A stretch of DNA of 64,000 nucleotides. It comes from Aquimarina sp. RZ0 (GTDB taxonomy: Bacteria; Bacteroidota; Bacteroidia; Flavobacteriales; Flavobacteriaceae). Within the stretch, counting starts at the first letter, position 1. Each line of letters opens with the position of its first letter. Below, one piece after another: positions 26,980 to 37,987 of the stretch. The notes beneath the pieces are model-generated. The model saw nothing but the letters and a program-made list of their open reading frames with translations. It was not told the DNA's origin and made no database searches. Where the stretch lies: assembly GCF_008370685.1 (NCBI RefSeq), contig NZ_VTZU01000013.1, forward strand, positions 42,657 to 106,656, given 5' to 3'. The position numbers were made by a program, and so were the translations under genes.

Positions 26980-29487
26980 CTACTTACCATCACATCCTGG
27001 CTTTGCATCAATATCTGATTCTAAACGAATATTGTCTAAACCTATATCTACGCCTTCCTCTGCAGTTATCATTAACGCAGCGCTAATTTTGCTCATATCA
27101 ACACCCAGATTGCCAAAACAACTAAGAGATATTCGATATTCTTGCCAATCAGTAGTATTAATATTGATATTAAAGGTTTTATCACAAGAAGAATCCAGAT
27201 CACACATCCCTATTTTTACAACTGTATCTGTACCCTTAAATGATTTAGCAAAGAAAGCAAGTTCCATGGCACCATTTGCCTGGCGAGACATATCACTTGG
27301 AGAAACTGCACTGATACGCATCTGATCGAAATCTGATTTTGTCCATTTTATTCTCAATGCATCTTCCTGAGTCTCACGGTCGGTTTTACTAATGATCAGT
27401 CCTCCAACAGATGTAGGAAAACTAGCAATTTGTTTAACTAACTCGCCCGAACGTAACCATAATCCCCAAGGTGCAACCGCTGTGCCTTTTCTATAAAACA
27501 CACCCGTAGACACTACTTCACTATTTTCTATTCCCGAAATTTCTGAAAGATTATCGAGTGTTACCGTACTATTATAAGAAAGTCCATACCCTAATTTAAA
27601 CAGCGCTTTACTATCTTTTGATACGACGGCACTTGAAGGCCATGAGAATGAAAGACGACCCGTAAAATCATAGGAAGGGTCTCTTCTGAATAACAGATCA
27701 GAAATACCTCCTCCTTCACTACCGGGTAACCATGCTGCAATAAAAGCATCAGAATTGTTCAGTTCGGGGTTACACCATAATGGACGACCTGATAGAAAAA
27801 CAGAAACAACTGGAATGCCTTTCTTTTTAAATTTAGCTAATACACTTAGATCAAAATTATTGGGTACAAAATCAAGATTTTTACGATCGCCCTGAAACTC
27901 TGCATATGGGTCTTCTCCATATACCGCAATTACAACATCTGCTGCTGCATCTGTATCTCCATCAACCGAATAAATAACTTTACCTCCAGAGGTAGTAACC
28001 ACATCTTTGATCCCCTCTAGTATTGATTCTCCATTAGGAAATTCATCATTTGTATGATCTTTACCTTGCCATGATAATGTCCAACCTCCACATACTTTGG
28101 AGATACTTTCTGCTCCATCACCAATTACCAAAATAGTTTTCTTAGCATCAATTGGTAAAACACCACCGTTATTCTTCAGTAAAACCATGGATTCTCGAAC
28201 AGCTTGACGTGCGATAGCTCTGTTTTCCGGTAGTGCTAAGAGATTTTCGTTTCCTGCATTTTTACGTGTACTGGGAGTACCTTTAGTAAAAATACCCGAA
28301 GCAATTTTCACTCTAAGAATACGACGTACAGCATCATCCAAGCGTGACATCGCAATCGTTCCATTCTTAACATGTCCCAATGTACTCTCATACAAACCTT
28401 TCCAACTATCAGGAGCCATATACATATCTACACCAGCATTGAAAGATTGCGGACAATCTGTATTTGTGCATCCTTGAACCTGACCGTGACCGTTCCAGTC
28501 ACCTATAACAAAACCGTTAAACCCTAATTGTCCTTTCAGGACATCCGTCAACAGCTCTTTATCACCATGTAGTTTTCTACCACGCCAACTCGAGAAAGAA
28601 GCCATTACAGTTTGAACACCTGCGGGGATCGCACTATAATAGCCTGCCGCATGTACATTGCGCAACGCTTCCTGACTAATTAGGGCATCACCTTGATCAA
28701 CACCATTTTCTGTAGCACCATCACCAAGAAAGTGCTTTGCAGAAGATATGACCCGTCCGTTTCCCATAAAATCAGCCTCACCACGACGCCCCTGCAATCC
28801 ATAAACAATTCGATCTGCATAGGACTTTACAATACTTCCATCTTCAGAAAATCCCTCATAGCTCCTACCCCAACGCAGATCTTGAGGCACAGCCAAAGTT
28901 GGAGCAAACGTCCAATCATGACCAGATACAGTAAGTTCCAGAGCAGTCACCGATGCAATTTTCTCAATTAAATCTGGGTTGTTCATCGCTCCAAGCCCAA
29001 TATTATGTGGGAAAACTATAGCTCCACTAAGATTTGCGTGACCATGTACCGCATCTATCCCCCATATGCATGGTATGGCAACCTCAACACCTTCTGTATC
29101 TATAGATGCGTTATAATATTTATCAGCCATGGACAACCAAGTTTTTGTATCTGCATAGGACAACGGCCCTGGAGCAGAGTTTCCACCGCTTAGTACAGAA
29201 CCTAACCGATATTGCTTTACCTCCTCTGGTGTAACAGATTCACTATCCGCCTGAATAACCTGACCTACTTTTTGCTCCAATGTTAGTTTTGGGAGTAGTT
29301 CATCTATTTTTGCCTCAATCGCTGGATCAAGTGGTAGCGGTTTGATAGTTGGCCAATCTTTAGAATTTTCAAGTTTTTTTGATTTTCCCTTATCTGTAAT
29401 GCCCTTTTCCTGAACACAGCTTAAGGTTAATATTGACAAAATACATAGTGAGGATATATATAAGTTAAAACGTCTGGTAGTATACAT
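26980..29487 (-). CDS. GH3 beta-glucosidase lipoprotein with ExoP-like C-terminal domain
   Basis: 835 residues. The signal ends in a lipobox, LTLSC, so it is a membrane-anchored lipoprotein. The GH3 N-terminal domain shows LTLEQKVGQVIQ, the WGIDAVHGHAN block, SSAKHFLGDGAT and the nucleophile segment VIGDWNGHGQ with Asp330. The GH3 C-terminal domain follows (ESMVLLKNNGGVLPI, WLPGSEGGGISD). The last ~160 residues (GLWLRSGELV, ALRIKWTKSD, DNIRLESD) resemble the galactose-binding-like tail of marine ExoP-type exo-1,3/1,4-beta-glucanases. Expected role: removing glucose from the ends of beta-glucans or beta-gluco-oligosaccharides. It is the last gene of the minus-strand locus headed by the HTCS regulator. 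Confidence 0.92.
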   Translation of the reverse strand: MYTTRRFNLYISSLCILSILTLSCVQEKGITDKGKSKKLENSKDWPTIKPLPLDPAIEAKIDELLPKLTLEQKVGQVIQADSESVTPEEVKQYRLGSVLSGGNSAPGPLSYADTKTWLSMADKYYNASIDTEGVEVAIPCIWGIDAVHGHANLSGAIVFPHNIGLGAMNNPDLIEKIASVTALELTVSGHDWTFAPTLAVPQDLRWGRSYEGFSEDGSIVKSYADRIVYGLQGRRGEADFMGNGRVISSAKHFLGDGATENGVDQGDALISQEALRNVHAAGYYSAIPAGVQTVMASFSSWRGRKLHGDKELLTDVLKGQLGFNGFVIGDWNGHGQVQGCTNTDCPQSFNAGVDMYMAPDSWKGLYESTLGHVKNGTIAMSRLDDAVRRILRVKIASGIFTKGTPSTRKNAGNENLLALPENRAIARQAVRESMVLLKNNGGVLPIDAKKTILVIGDGAESISKVCGGWTLSWQGKDHTNDEFPNGESILEGIKDVVTTSGGKVIYSVDGDTDAAADVVIAVYGEDPYAEFQGDRKNLDFVPNNFDLSVLAKFKKKGIPVVSVFLSGRPLWCNPELNNSDAFIAAWLPGSEGGGISDLLFRRDPSYDFTGRLSFSWPSSAVVSKDSKALFKLGYGLSYNSTVTLDNLSEISGIENSEVVSTGVFYRKGTAVAPWGLWLRSGELVKQIASFPTSVGGLIISKTDRETQEDALRIKWTKSDFDQMRISAVSPSDMSRQANGAMELAFFAKSFKGTDTVVKIGMCDLDSSCDKTFNININTTDWQEYRISLSCFGNLGVDMSKISAALMITAEEGVDIGLDNIRLESDIDAKPGCDGK

Positions 29488-29654
29488 ATTGAAAAATTGA
29501 TGTTATTTGTGGTTTTATATTAAATTAAAATGAGTAATTAAGAGTTGTTTTAAATTTAGTTTTCGCATAGTGACCTCTATAAATTTTATGAAATTTTTAG
29601 TTAAAAAAAGAATAGAAAATATAGATCGCCATCATCAAATATGCTCAACCAAAA

Positions 29655-32600
29655 TTAGTTAAGCTTTGTTTTAGTATTTATCCTAATAAATTTTAAAAAG
29701 TCATTATTCTTAGCTACCAAGATATAGGTTTCCCCTTTTATGGTTATGAATGCCATATCTTTTACATCTCCATCAACAAAAAGCCCTGTTTCCTTTGAGG
29801 AAAATGCTTCAAACTTATTATTATTGATCCCTTTTAGAAAAGTACCATGGCCTGCATCAGCTCTTGGTGTTTCTACCTCAGAGCCATATAGATTGCCTCC
29901 CAAAATCATGTCTTTTATGCCATCAGAATCCAGGTCTGCAATCAGAATTTGATTTGTCGGTGCTATTTGTGCTCTTACAGGTAAATCGTTCCTTTTAAAT
30001 TTTCCATCTTGATTAAAGAACACTGCACTTTTGAAAGAGGACACCTTGTAATGAATACTTTTCTCCAGTTTTTTTTCTTCATATACATCCAGTAAGGTAG
30101 CCTTGGAATATTCATCATAATTCTTAAATTTCTTTTTGATTGAAGGCATCTGCTGCGAGCTACATTCTCTACCTCTAACAGGGAATTGTTCTCCTTCATT
30201 ATAATAACTTAGTATAATATCGTTTGTTCTGTTTCCATCAAAATCATTTAAGAAGACATCAAAAGTTTCCTTTCCATTTGCCTTATATTTATAATTATCT
30301 CCAAGGTTGCCAGCAATCAAATCCATATCGCCATCATTATCAATATCGTCTGCATTAAGACTAAACCACCAACCAGTGGTATCCTCTAAATCTAGCTCCC
30401 TAGTTACTTCTTTGAAGGTAGCCCCATCCAAATTCTTAAAAATTTTCAGCTTCATCCATTCTCCGGCAATCGCCAGGTCATGCCACCCATCATTATCAAA
30501 ATCCAACCATTGAGCAGCTGTAACCAAACCGAGTTTACTGAATGCTGGTGCAATTTTCTGAGTGACATTAACAAATTTAACTACTCCTGATTCACTTTTA
30601 TTTTCTAGCATGTAACTGCTAGCCGGGTAAGGATAATTTCCAGGAACCAATCTCCCTCCCACAAATAAATCCTGATCTCCATCTTTATCATAATCAAAAG
30701 CATACACTCTACTACCGCTTTCATAAAATACTGGCAATCCTTCCTTACTTTTTACAAAATCTCCATTCCCCTGATTGATATATAGTCTATCTTGTAGCAT
30801 TGGTGAGTTGGGTCCAAATTCATTACCTCCGCTAACGATGTAAAGGTCTTTATCACCATCATTATCAGCATCAAAAATTAGAGAACCAATATCTTCGTGC
30901 ATTCTATCTTGTAATAGAATTTTTAATTTTTGTTGTTCGAAGGTACCATCTGCCTTTTGGAAAAACATCCCCCCGGGATATTTTGATGCTGCACCGATAT
31001 AAAAATCTTCCATACCATCACCATTTAAATCTCCGACCGCTATACCCGGACCAAATTGAGAAGTCTTATGTGGCAAAAGAATTTCATTTTTAAAATCATC
31101 ATAGATATTTTCTTTATGCTTATAAAGTGCCAAAGTATCCGGATAACTTTCAAATAACGTACTGGCAACATCTTTTTTTTGTATGTTCTCCTGTGCTGAT
31201 TCAAAATCAAGTTCTAATATTGAATTTGCGGCTACGGCTACTAGTTTTTGTTTCTTTTGATTAGGCCATATCACAATAAGACTATCTATTACCTGATCTT
31301 TCCCAAGTCCAAAATGAATTTTTGGCGCTACTGAAGACTGAAACCCTCTGCTCAAAGAAACTTCCTGAATTTGATGCGAATTCTTATGATAGATATGAAC
31401 CTTGGTACCTATACCATGTAAATTCTTAGAACTTCCCTTGAAAGTCAATGTAAGGTGATTATTAACGTCTGAACTATAATTTTCAAAAACGGAAACTTTT
31501 TGATCTATATTATTAGTAATTAGCTCCAAATCCCCATCATTATCTAAATCTGCATACACTGCTCCATTAGAAAAGCCTTTGTCTTCTATTCCCCATGTCT
31601 CATTATTTTTTGAAAACGTGAGATCTCCATTATTCCTAAAAATAAAATTATCAATAGGTTCTGACGGGATACGAAGACTCTTAGCCAACAAACTATCTTT
31701 ATGTCTTTTTTCTCCTGATAGACTTTCAAAATAATCTTTACTATTGATTTCTCTACGGGTACCATTAGTAACAAATAAATCTTTAAGGCCGTCATTATCA
31801 AAATCTGCCATTAACGGAGCCCAACTCCAATCTGTGGATGAAATACCTGCCAAACGCGAAATGTCTTTAAGTTTTGGAACACCTTTATGGTTAAAGCCAG
31901 TGTTCATTTGAAGTGTGTTCTGCATATATTGATACTGAAACCCTACTCGTTCGATATTTGCAAACAGTTCTGGGTTCATACTAGCCATATTGGCTTTGGA
32001 TCTTCGATTGGAAGCCGCATCCATATCCATTTGAACGATATCTAGCAATCCATCATTATTAAAATCTGCAATGTCTACTCCCATTCCATAAAAAGATGTA
32101 TGTGCCGTTGCATGCTTGATTTCATTTTTGAAAGTTCCATCTTTTTGATTTATGTATAAACAATCTGGAGTACCAAAATCATTAGAAACATAAAGATCTG
32201 TCCACCCATCATCATTCAAATCGGATGCCGTAACACTTAAAGAAAGACTGTATAGCTTTACCCCAGAAGGTTCTGTGATTTTTGTAAAGTACCCATTATC
32301 ATTTCTATATAGATTATCGGTTTCCAAATCGGTTACCCTGTCCATTCGCCTTTGGTAATGATAACTATTATATTCGAAAGGGGTGATGGGGTAGTTAGCC
32401 ACAAATACATCCAGATCACCATCGTTATCAAAATCAAAAAAAGTTGCATCAACGCTATTTCCTGCATCATTTAATCCAAAATCTTTTGCTTTTTCCTCAA
32501 AAGTGCTATCACCTTTATTAATAAAAAGTTGATTTTGCTTTTTTCCGGATTGCCCGGCAACCAGACAATAAATATCTAATAAACCATCTCCATTTACATC

Positions 32601-32990
32601 TGCCATAGTTGTTCCGGTATACCATCGCTTATCTCCTTTCAAACCTGAATCCAAGGTCACATCTTTAAATGTAAGACCTCCCTCATTGAGATAAAGCGTA
32701 TTATCAACCATATTACCGGTAAAAAAAAGATCAGTCAAGCCGTCATTATTGATATCTCCTGCAGAAACTCCTCCTCCCATATAAATATATGGGTACGTAA
32801 AATAGTTCAAGGTATCACTTTCGACAAGTCGGTTTTCAAAACGTATTCCTGTGGATTCTGCCGAAAGTTTGTTAAAAATCTTTTTGTTCGACTTTTCCTG
32901 TTGATCTTTTTTATCATTATTTGCATTCTTATTACAACCCAAAAAAACAACCGCACTCAACAATGACAATACTAGAAAAACTCTCGACAT
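29655..32990 (-). CDS. VCBS/FG-GAP repeat lipoprotein with ASPIC/UnbV (CRTAC1-like) domain
   Basis: 1111 residues, starting MSRVFLVLSLLSAVVFLGC, a clear lipobox signal. It has the same architecture as the protein at 2125-5490: N-terminal FG-GAP repeats (DINNDGLTDLFFTGNM, FDFDNDGDLDVFVANYP, DFNNDGLLDIVQMDMD), a central ASPIC/UnbV domain (HGIGTKVHIYH, IHFGLGKDQ, LIVIWPN), then more repeats (DADNDGDKDLYIVSGG). The two share near-identical phrases such as TDWSWAPL and FVTNG. Probably surface exposed and involved in binding; no catalytic motif seen. It lies 130 bp after susD, likely in the same operon as susC/susD and the GH3 gene. Confidence 0.9.
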   Translation of the reverse strand: MSRVFLVLSLLSAVVFLGCNKNANNDKKDQQEKSNKKIFNKLSAESTGIRFENRLVESDTLNYFTYPYIYMGGGVSAGDINNDGLTDLFFTGNMVDNTLYLNEGGLTFKDVTLDSGLKGDKRWYTGTTMADVNGDGLLDIYCLVAGQSGKKQNQLFINKGDSTFEEKAKDFGLNDAGNSVDATFFDFDNDGDLDVFVANYPITPFEYNSYHYQRRMDRVTDLETDNLYRNDNGYFTKITEPSGVKLYSLSLSVTASDLNDDGWTDLYVSNDFGTPDCLYINQKDGTFKNEIKHATAHTSFYGMGVDIADFNNDGLLDIVQMDMDAASNRRSKANMASMNPELFANIERVGFQYQYMQNTLQMNTGFNHKGVPKLKDISRLAGISSTDWSWAPLMADFDNDGLKDLFVTNGTRREINSKDYFESLSGEKRHKDSLLAKSLRIPSEPIDNFIFRNNGDLTFSKNNETWGIEDKGFSNGAVYADLDNDGDLELITNNIDQKVSVFENYSSDVNNHLTLTFKGSSKNLHGIGTKVHIYHKNSHQIQEVSLSRGFQSSVAPKIHFGLGKDQVIDSLIVIWPNQKKQKLVAVAANSILELDFESAQENIQKKDVASTLFESYPDTLALYKHKENIYDDFKNEILLPHKTSQFGPGIAVGDLNGDGMEDFYIGAASKYPGGMFFQKADGTFEQQKLKILLQDRMHEDIGSLIFDADNDGDKDLYIVSGGNEFGPNSPMLQDRLYINQGNGDFVKSKEGLPVFYESGSRVYAFDYDKDGDQDLFVGGRLVPGNYPYPASSYMLENKSESGVVKFVNVTQKIAPAFSKLGLVTAAQWLDFDNDGWHDLAIAGEWMKLKIFKNLDGATFKEVTRELDLEDTTGWWFSLNADDIDNDGDMDLIAGNLGDNYKYKANGKETFDVFLNDFDGNRTNDIILSYYNEGEQFPVRGRECSSQQMPSIKKKFKNYDEYSKATLLDVYEEKKLEKSIHYKVSSFKSAVFFNQDGKFKRNDLPVRAQIAPTNQILIADLDSDGIKDMILGGNLYGSEVETPRADAGHGTFLKGINNNKFEAFSSKETGLFVDGDVKDMAFITIKGETYILVAKNNDFLKFIRINTKTKLN

Positions 32991-33120
32991 ATAGTATCCA
33001 TTTTACTTATTTTTCCTAAAATACTTTGTTTATAGAGATTATTCGTAATATAAGTGTGAAAAAAATATTTTTCAGTCCTTATTGTCCACATTACAATTCT
33101 AATACAGGTAACATCTATCG

Positions 33121-34665
33121 CTAGTAGCCTGGATTCTGGTCTTCAGGTCCTATTTGTGTGTTACTATCTATTTCGTTTTGAGGAATAGGCATTATTCTAT
33201 GAACATTTGGATCATAATTTCTAACATTCTGAAGAGAAGGATCAGGATTATTAAAATTCTCATCCGGGAAAATGGAGAGTTCTTCATCATCCAGATTCCA
33301 GCGTATCAAATCATCAAAACGTTGCTGCTCTCCACAAAGTTCTACAAATCTTTCGTGAACAATAGCATTAAATACTTGCTCTGATGTATTTACCGGAAAA
33401 CCGCGAGCATCCATAGTAGCAGTTCCATATCTTGGCATACCTACACGATCTCGAATCTGATTCAGAAAACTTACCGCTCCATCAATATTCCCTAAATTCA
33501 TTTCTACTTCGGCTTGCATCAGTACAACATCAGCATATCGCATAATTCTAACATTTACGCCACTGTTTTCTGCTACATCCTGATCATCGTACAATTGAGA
33601 AAACTTATACCATACTGGTCCACCAGAACATCCTGGACAAGGAAACTGAAAGACATCTCCCGGACCATACGTATCGGTATCATCCTGAAGTATCGCCATA
33701 TCTAATCTTGGATCGTCGTCTTCGAATTCTGCAATAACTTTGGAGGAGGGTTTTGCATTGCCCCATCCTGTATACTCCTGAGAATGAAAAGTCACCTCAG
33801 AAGTTCCAATCCCTGTTTGTGCCCAACGTTCTGTTTCGGTGCCTACTTCTCCATTATACCCGATTTCAAACATAGACTCATCGTTATGTTCCCCAGATTC
33901 ACTAAAGTTATCACGATATTGTTCTAATGGTAATAGCGTATGGTTAGTAACATTATTTAAAGTTTGTTGTGCCTCTGTATACATTTCACGATGCAAATAG
34001 ATTTTACCCAAAAGCGCATAAGCTGCTTCTCGTGTAACTCTCCCGACTTCTGTTGTCCCTTTAGGAAAAGTAAGTTGGGTAGACAATTTCAAATCTGCTA
34101 TCATTTGATCGTACACCTGGTCTGCAGTAGCACGTGGTTCATCATCAAGTGCAGTCGCCAAATCTGCTTTGATCGGCACGCCTCCAAAACGTTTTACCAA
34201 ATGATAATAGTATAATGCTCTTAAAAAATAGGCTTGACCTAATGCATCATCGACATCAGCTTCTGTAAAATCACTGTTTGCTGAGTTGGTTCTCATTCTC
34301 TCCTCATTACCTATTACAAAATTACAAGCTCCAATACCGTTAAAACATGCAGTCCAATATTGTGCAATATTACCTAGAGTTGCATTAAACTCAAATCTAT
34401 TGAAAGGTGCAAAGTTTGCATCACCACTAGACACTACTTCATCAGACATGGTGTCTGGAAAAACATATCCAACCCGCTGATATAGAATCTGAAATTGATT
34501 GTAACTTGCATTTACTGCAGCCTCCACTTGAGATGCTGATTCAAAGAATATTTCAGGATTCAATGCATTTGTATTTTCTACAGGCACATCTTCATCGCAA
34601 GCTGTAAATATCAGCATACAAAAGAATGTAGTGCTTTTTAACAAATAATTACTAATTTTTTTCAT
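33121..34665 (-). CDS. SusD/RagB-family glycan-binding lipoprotein
   Basis: 514 residues from the ATG at 34665 (a TTG three codons earlier is less likely). Signal with the lipobox FTAC. Typical SusD blocks: AYFLRALYYYHLVKRFGGVP, YALLGKIYLHREMYTEA, MRYADVVLMQAEVEMNLG, VHERFVELCGEQQRFDDLIR and the tail HRIMPIPQNEIDSN. It partners the SusC encoded 21 bp upstream. Surface capture of an oligosaccharide is the family role; the substrate is inferred only from the GH3 enzyme. Confidence 0.96.
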   Translation of the reverse strand: MKKISNYLLKSTTFFCMLIFTACDEDVPVENTNALNPEIFFESASQVEAAVNASYNQFQILYQRVGYVFPDTMSDEVVSSGDANFAPFNRFEFNATLGNIAQYWTACFNGIGACNFVIGNEERMRTNSANSDFTEADVDDALGQAYFLRALYYYHLVKRFGGVPIKADLATALDDEPRATADQVYDQMIADLKLSTQLTFPKGTTEVGRVTREAAYALLGKIYLHREMYTEAQQTLNNVTNHTLLPLEQYRDNFSESGEHNDESMFEIGYNGEVGTETERWAQTGIGTSEVTFHSQEYTGWGNAKPSSKVIAEFEDDDPRLDMAILQDDTDTYGPGDVFQFPCPGCSGGPVWYKFSQLYDDQDVAENSGVNVRIMRYADVVLMQAEVEMNLGNIDGAVSFLNQIRDRVGMPRYGTATMDARGFPVNTSEQVFNAIVHERFVELCGEQQRFDDLIRWNLDDEELSIFPDENFNNPDPSLQNVRNYDPNVHRIMPIPQNEIDSNTQIGPEDQNPGY

Positions 34666-34686
34666 CTTTTCCAAAATTTAATCTTT

Positions 34687-37600
34687 TTAAAATTCTATTT
34701 GAATTCCACTCAATACCGTAATGGGTCTGGGTTGAGCACTTCTATCAATTCCCAAACCATCCACTAAGCCCTGGGCATTATAAAATGGTGCTATTTCTGG
34801 ATCTAGCCCTGTATAATTTGTAAATGTATACAAGTTCTGACCTTGCACATACAATCGCAACTTTTTAATAAACCCTTTTCCTAGTTTACTTACTAAATTA
34901 TTTTGTAAAGTATACCCTATAGTTACATTTCTTAATCTAAGATACGAACCATCTTCGATGAATCTTGTAGATATTGAATTATTAATGTTATCTCCAAATC
35001 TAAATCGTGGTACATCTGTAACATCTCCAGGATTCTGCCATCTTCGTAATACTTGAGTTCCAAAATTAAATCCATTTTCCAAACCTTCTAAATAAAAGAT
35101 ATTACTATTTAGAATATCCACTCCTTGTACTCCATTAAAGAGCACATCAAAATCCCAACCTTTATATTCTGCTTTAAGGCTAATGGCATAAGTAAAATCA
35201 GGATTTGGATTTCCGATAACATCCTGATCTTCAAAGCTAATCAACCCATCTCCGTTTAAGTCTATGAATCTTACATCTCCGGGTTGAACAGGAACTGCTG
35301 CGTCAGCATTATTGGGTAGCTCTGCATCTATTTGTTCTTGAGTAGAAAATACACCATCCGCTACCAGACCAAAAAAGTGGAACGGAGCTTCATTGACTGC
35401 CAATCGATTTAATCGTTGAGCAAATGGAGGATTTAGGGTTGCTCTTTCAATAGGTTCATTGGTTGGACCAAGGTTTTCAACAATACTTTCTGCTCTTGTT
35501 AAATTCGCCCAAAAATTCCATTTAAAATCACCCTTATAATCATTATATCCTATAGTAAACTCGAGACCTTTTACATCTACCGTTCCAATATTTCTAATCA
35601 CTGTAGAACCTGTTTGCGCATTCCCGGGAATTCCCGCTGACGGAGGTAATTCTACTGGAATCAAAAGATCTTCACTTCGGTTCTTGAAATAATCTACACC
35701 AAATTGAATCTGGTCATACAAAAAAGCTGTATTCAAACCATAATTTTGTTTAATTTGTGTCTCCCAACGCAAATCAGGGTTTGCGGCATTATTAGGGCTA
35801 ATTCCTGGTGAGGTTTCATTATTTAAAGAGACAGGGAAGTTTAGTCCCAATGTTGGTAAGAACTGGTTTACGGCATTACCTGTTCTATTATTCCCGGTTT
35901 CTCCATAACTTGCTCTTAATTTAAAACTATTAATTGCCTCAATATCAAACCAGGGCTCATTAGAAACATCCCATCCTACTCCACCAGAAAAGAACCATTG
36001 AGATGCATTTTCTGGTAAAAATCTTGAGGAAACGTCGCGTCTTGCTGAACCACTTATAGAATATCTATTATCAAATCCATAACCCGCCAGGAAAAGAACA
36101 GAATTTAAATTTTCAGGAACCGAAAATGATGTTGCTCTTGCATTTGGTGAGAATGCTTCAGGGATATCAGGCGACACTTCATTATTATCAGAGATTGATG
36201 CCGATTCTAATCGTATTCTTGTTTGTTCTAATACTGCTGAAGCGTTTACAGAATGTTTATTGAAATCTCTGTCAAAAGCCAATGTATTAGTCAATACCGT
36301 TTGGGATAATGTTTGTCTGGTTTTGGCTATAAAATTAATCGTATTAGAAAATTGACCACTTTCTTCAAATGCTTTTCTTTGAGCGTCTTGTAACAGTAGA
36401 TTTGTATTCAACCCAAATTGAGATCTGAAGGTTAGTCCGTTCGCGATTTTAATATTGACAAACAAACTACCTATAGCTGATGAAAATCTTGATAAATTAT
36501 CTTGAGAATTTTGTATTCTAATTTGATTTCTAGAATCGTTGGCATCTTCTGTGGTGGTACCTCCAAAAAGACCATTTTCTCCAACAACTGGAATATATGG
36601 TGCCTGACGTAGTATATTTTGAAAAGCATCTCTACCTCCGGATTGTTCGGGTAATTTTGTTTCATTAAAAGATAATGCCAGCGTTTGTCCAATATCCAAC
36701 CAATCAGCAATATTGGCATCTGTATTGAGGTTGAGGGTAGTTCTGTTAAAACCAGTATCAATAAAAATCCCATCTTGATCTAATCTGGAAAACCCTAGAT
36801 TAAATCTAGCTTTTTCACTACCTCCATTTACATTAAAACTAATGTTATACATAGGTGCTAATCGAAAATATGCATCCTGCCAATTTGTATCTATCCCATT
36901 ACCATCAAACAATGGGTCATTATTAACTCTTCCTACCGGAAAGTCTGGTCCACCATTTTGACCAACCAAGGCATTAATTTCACGAAGAAATTGAATGTAC
37001 TGCTCTGTATTCAATACATCATATCTTCTATTAAACTCCTGAACACCAGAAGATGCTTCTAATTTAAAAGATGCTTTTCCTGCTTTCCCTTTTTTAGTGG
37101 TTATAAGCACTACTCCATTAGTCCCTCTTGAACCATATACTGCCAGAGAAGCAGCATCTTTCAAAATATCAACTTTTTCAATACTAGCCAAGTCAAGATT
37201 ATTAATACTATTGGTAAAAACACCATCTATCACAAAAAGCGGTGTACCATCTCCAAATGTATTGACTCCGCGTATTTGCACCAAGGTTTGCGATCCCGGA
37301 GAACCACCATTGGTTATAGTAACCCCAGCAGCTCTACCCTGAAGTGCCTGACCAAGATCTGTGGCAGGGAACTCACTCAACGCTTCTGAGTTAACAACCG
37401 AAACCGGTGTATTCCTTTGTCGACCATAATTGACAATAACTACTTCGTCAAGGCTTACCAAATCTTCAACTAATACAACATTTATTTCCTTTTGATTTGT
37501 ATAGAGAACCTCTTCGGTTTTAAAGCCAATAGATGAAAATACCAGAACATCATCATTCTTCAATTGATTCAGAGCATATTTACCGTCAAAATCAGTAATA

Positions 37601-37770
37601 ACACCTTTTCCTTTTCCTTTTATAATAACATTTACTCCAGGGATAGGGCGACCATCACCATCAATAACAGTTCCTGTAATTGATTGCCCCATAACCTGAC
37701 TTGTTATAATCAGAAAGAAAACAGCAAATAGATTCTTTAATTTAATTTTTCCAATTACTATAGATTTCAT
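34687..37770 (-). CDS. SusC/RagA-family TonB-linked outer membrane receptor
   Basis: 1027 residues, complete. A signal peptide ending VMGQ is followed by a carboxypeptidase-regulatory-like domain (GTVIDGDGRPIPGVNVIIKG), then the plug (ALQGRAAGVTITN, VQIRGVNTFGDGTPLFVIDG, DILKDAASLAVYGSRGTNGV) and a long beta-barrel ending SGIQIEF with terminal Phe. It forms a SusCD uptake complex with the next gene. It lies 217 bp downstream of the HTCS gene, and that gap should carry the regulated promoter. Confidence 0.97.
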   Translation of the reverse strand: MKSIVIGKIKLKNLFAVFFLIITSQVMGQSITGTVIDGDGRPIPGVNVIIKGKGKGVITDFDGKYALNQLKNDDVLVFSSIGFKTEEVLYTNQKEINVVLVEDLVSLDEVVIVNYGRQRNTPVSVVNSEALSEFPATDLGQALQGRAAGVTITNGGSPGSQTLVQIRGVNTFGDGTPLFVIDGVFTNSINNLDLASIEKVDILKDAASLAVYGSRGTNGVVLITTKKGKAGKASFKLEASSGVQEFNRRYDVLNTEQYIQFLREINALVGQNGGPDFPVGRVNNDPLFDGNGIDTNWQDAYFRLAPMYNISFNVNGGSEKARFNLGFSRLDQDGIFIDTGFNRTTLNLNTDANIADWLDIGQTLALSFNETKLPEQSGGRDAFQNILRQAPYIPVVGENGLFGGTTTEDANDSRNQIRIQNSQDNLSRFSSAIGSLFVNIKIANGLTFRSQFGLNTNLLLQDAQRKAFEESGQFSNTINFIAKTRQTLSQTVLTNTLAFDRDFNKHSVNASAVLEQTRIRLESASISDNNEVSPDIPEAFSPNARATSFSVPENLNSVLFLAGYGFDNRYSISGSARRDVSSRFLPENASQWFFSGGVGWDVSNEPWFDIEAINSFKLRASYGETGNNRTGNAVNQFLPTLGLNFPVSLNNETSPGISPNNAANPDLRWETQIKQNYGLNTAFLYDQIQFGVDYFKNRSEDLLIPVELPPSAGIPGNAQTGSTVIRNIGTVDVKGLEFTIGYNDYKGDFKWNFWANLTRAESIVENLGPTNEPIERATLNPPFAQRLNRLAVNEAPFHFFGLVADGVFSTQEQIDAELPNNADAAVPVQPGDVRFIDLNGDGLISFEDQDVIGNPNPDFTYAISLKAEYKGWDFDVLFNGVQGVDILNSNIFYLEGLENGFNFGTQVLRRWQNPGDVTDVPRFRFGDNINNSISTRFIEDGSYLRLRNVTIGYTLQNNLVSKLGKGFIKKLRLYVQGQNLYTFTNYTGLDPEIAPFYNAQGLVDGLGIDRSAQPRPITVLSGIQIEF

Positions 37771-37987
37771 TTCAAATTGAATTTTTATCGTTCCCTGAGT
37801 GATATTTTAACACTACGAAGATTAGTTTAAGCGCAAGTTAAATTTACGTGAAGGTTTAGAGTAGTTTATATGATGCAATAAATGTTGCATATGTTGTATT
37901 TAAAGTTATTTGGCTCATTCATAAGTAAAAACAGTATATCCATTATTAAAGTTTAGCAGAGATGGTTATCCCATAATCAATACTAGT

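Noticed and set aside
34666..34674. TTG start for the second susD
   Set aside because: The ATG at 34665 immediately precedes the signal peptide and is the ordinary choice.
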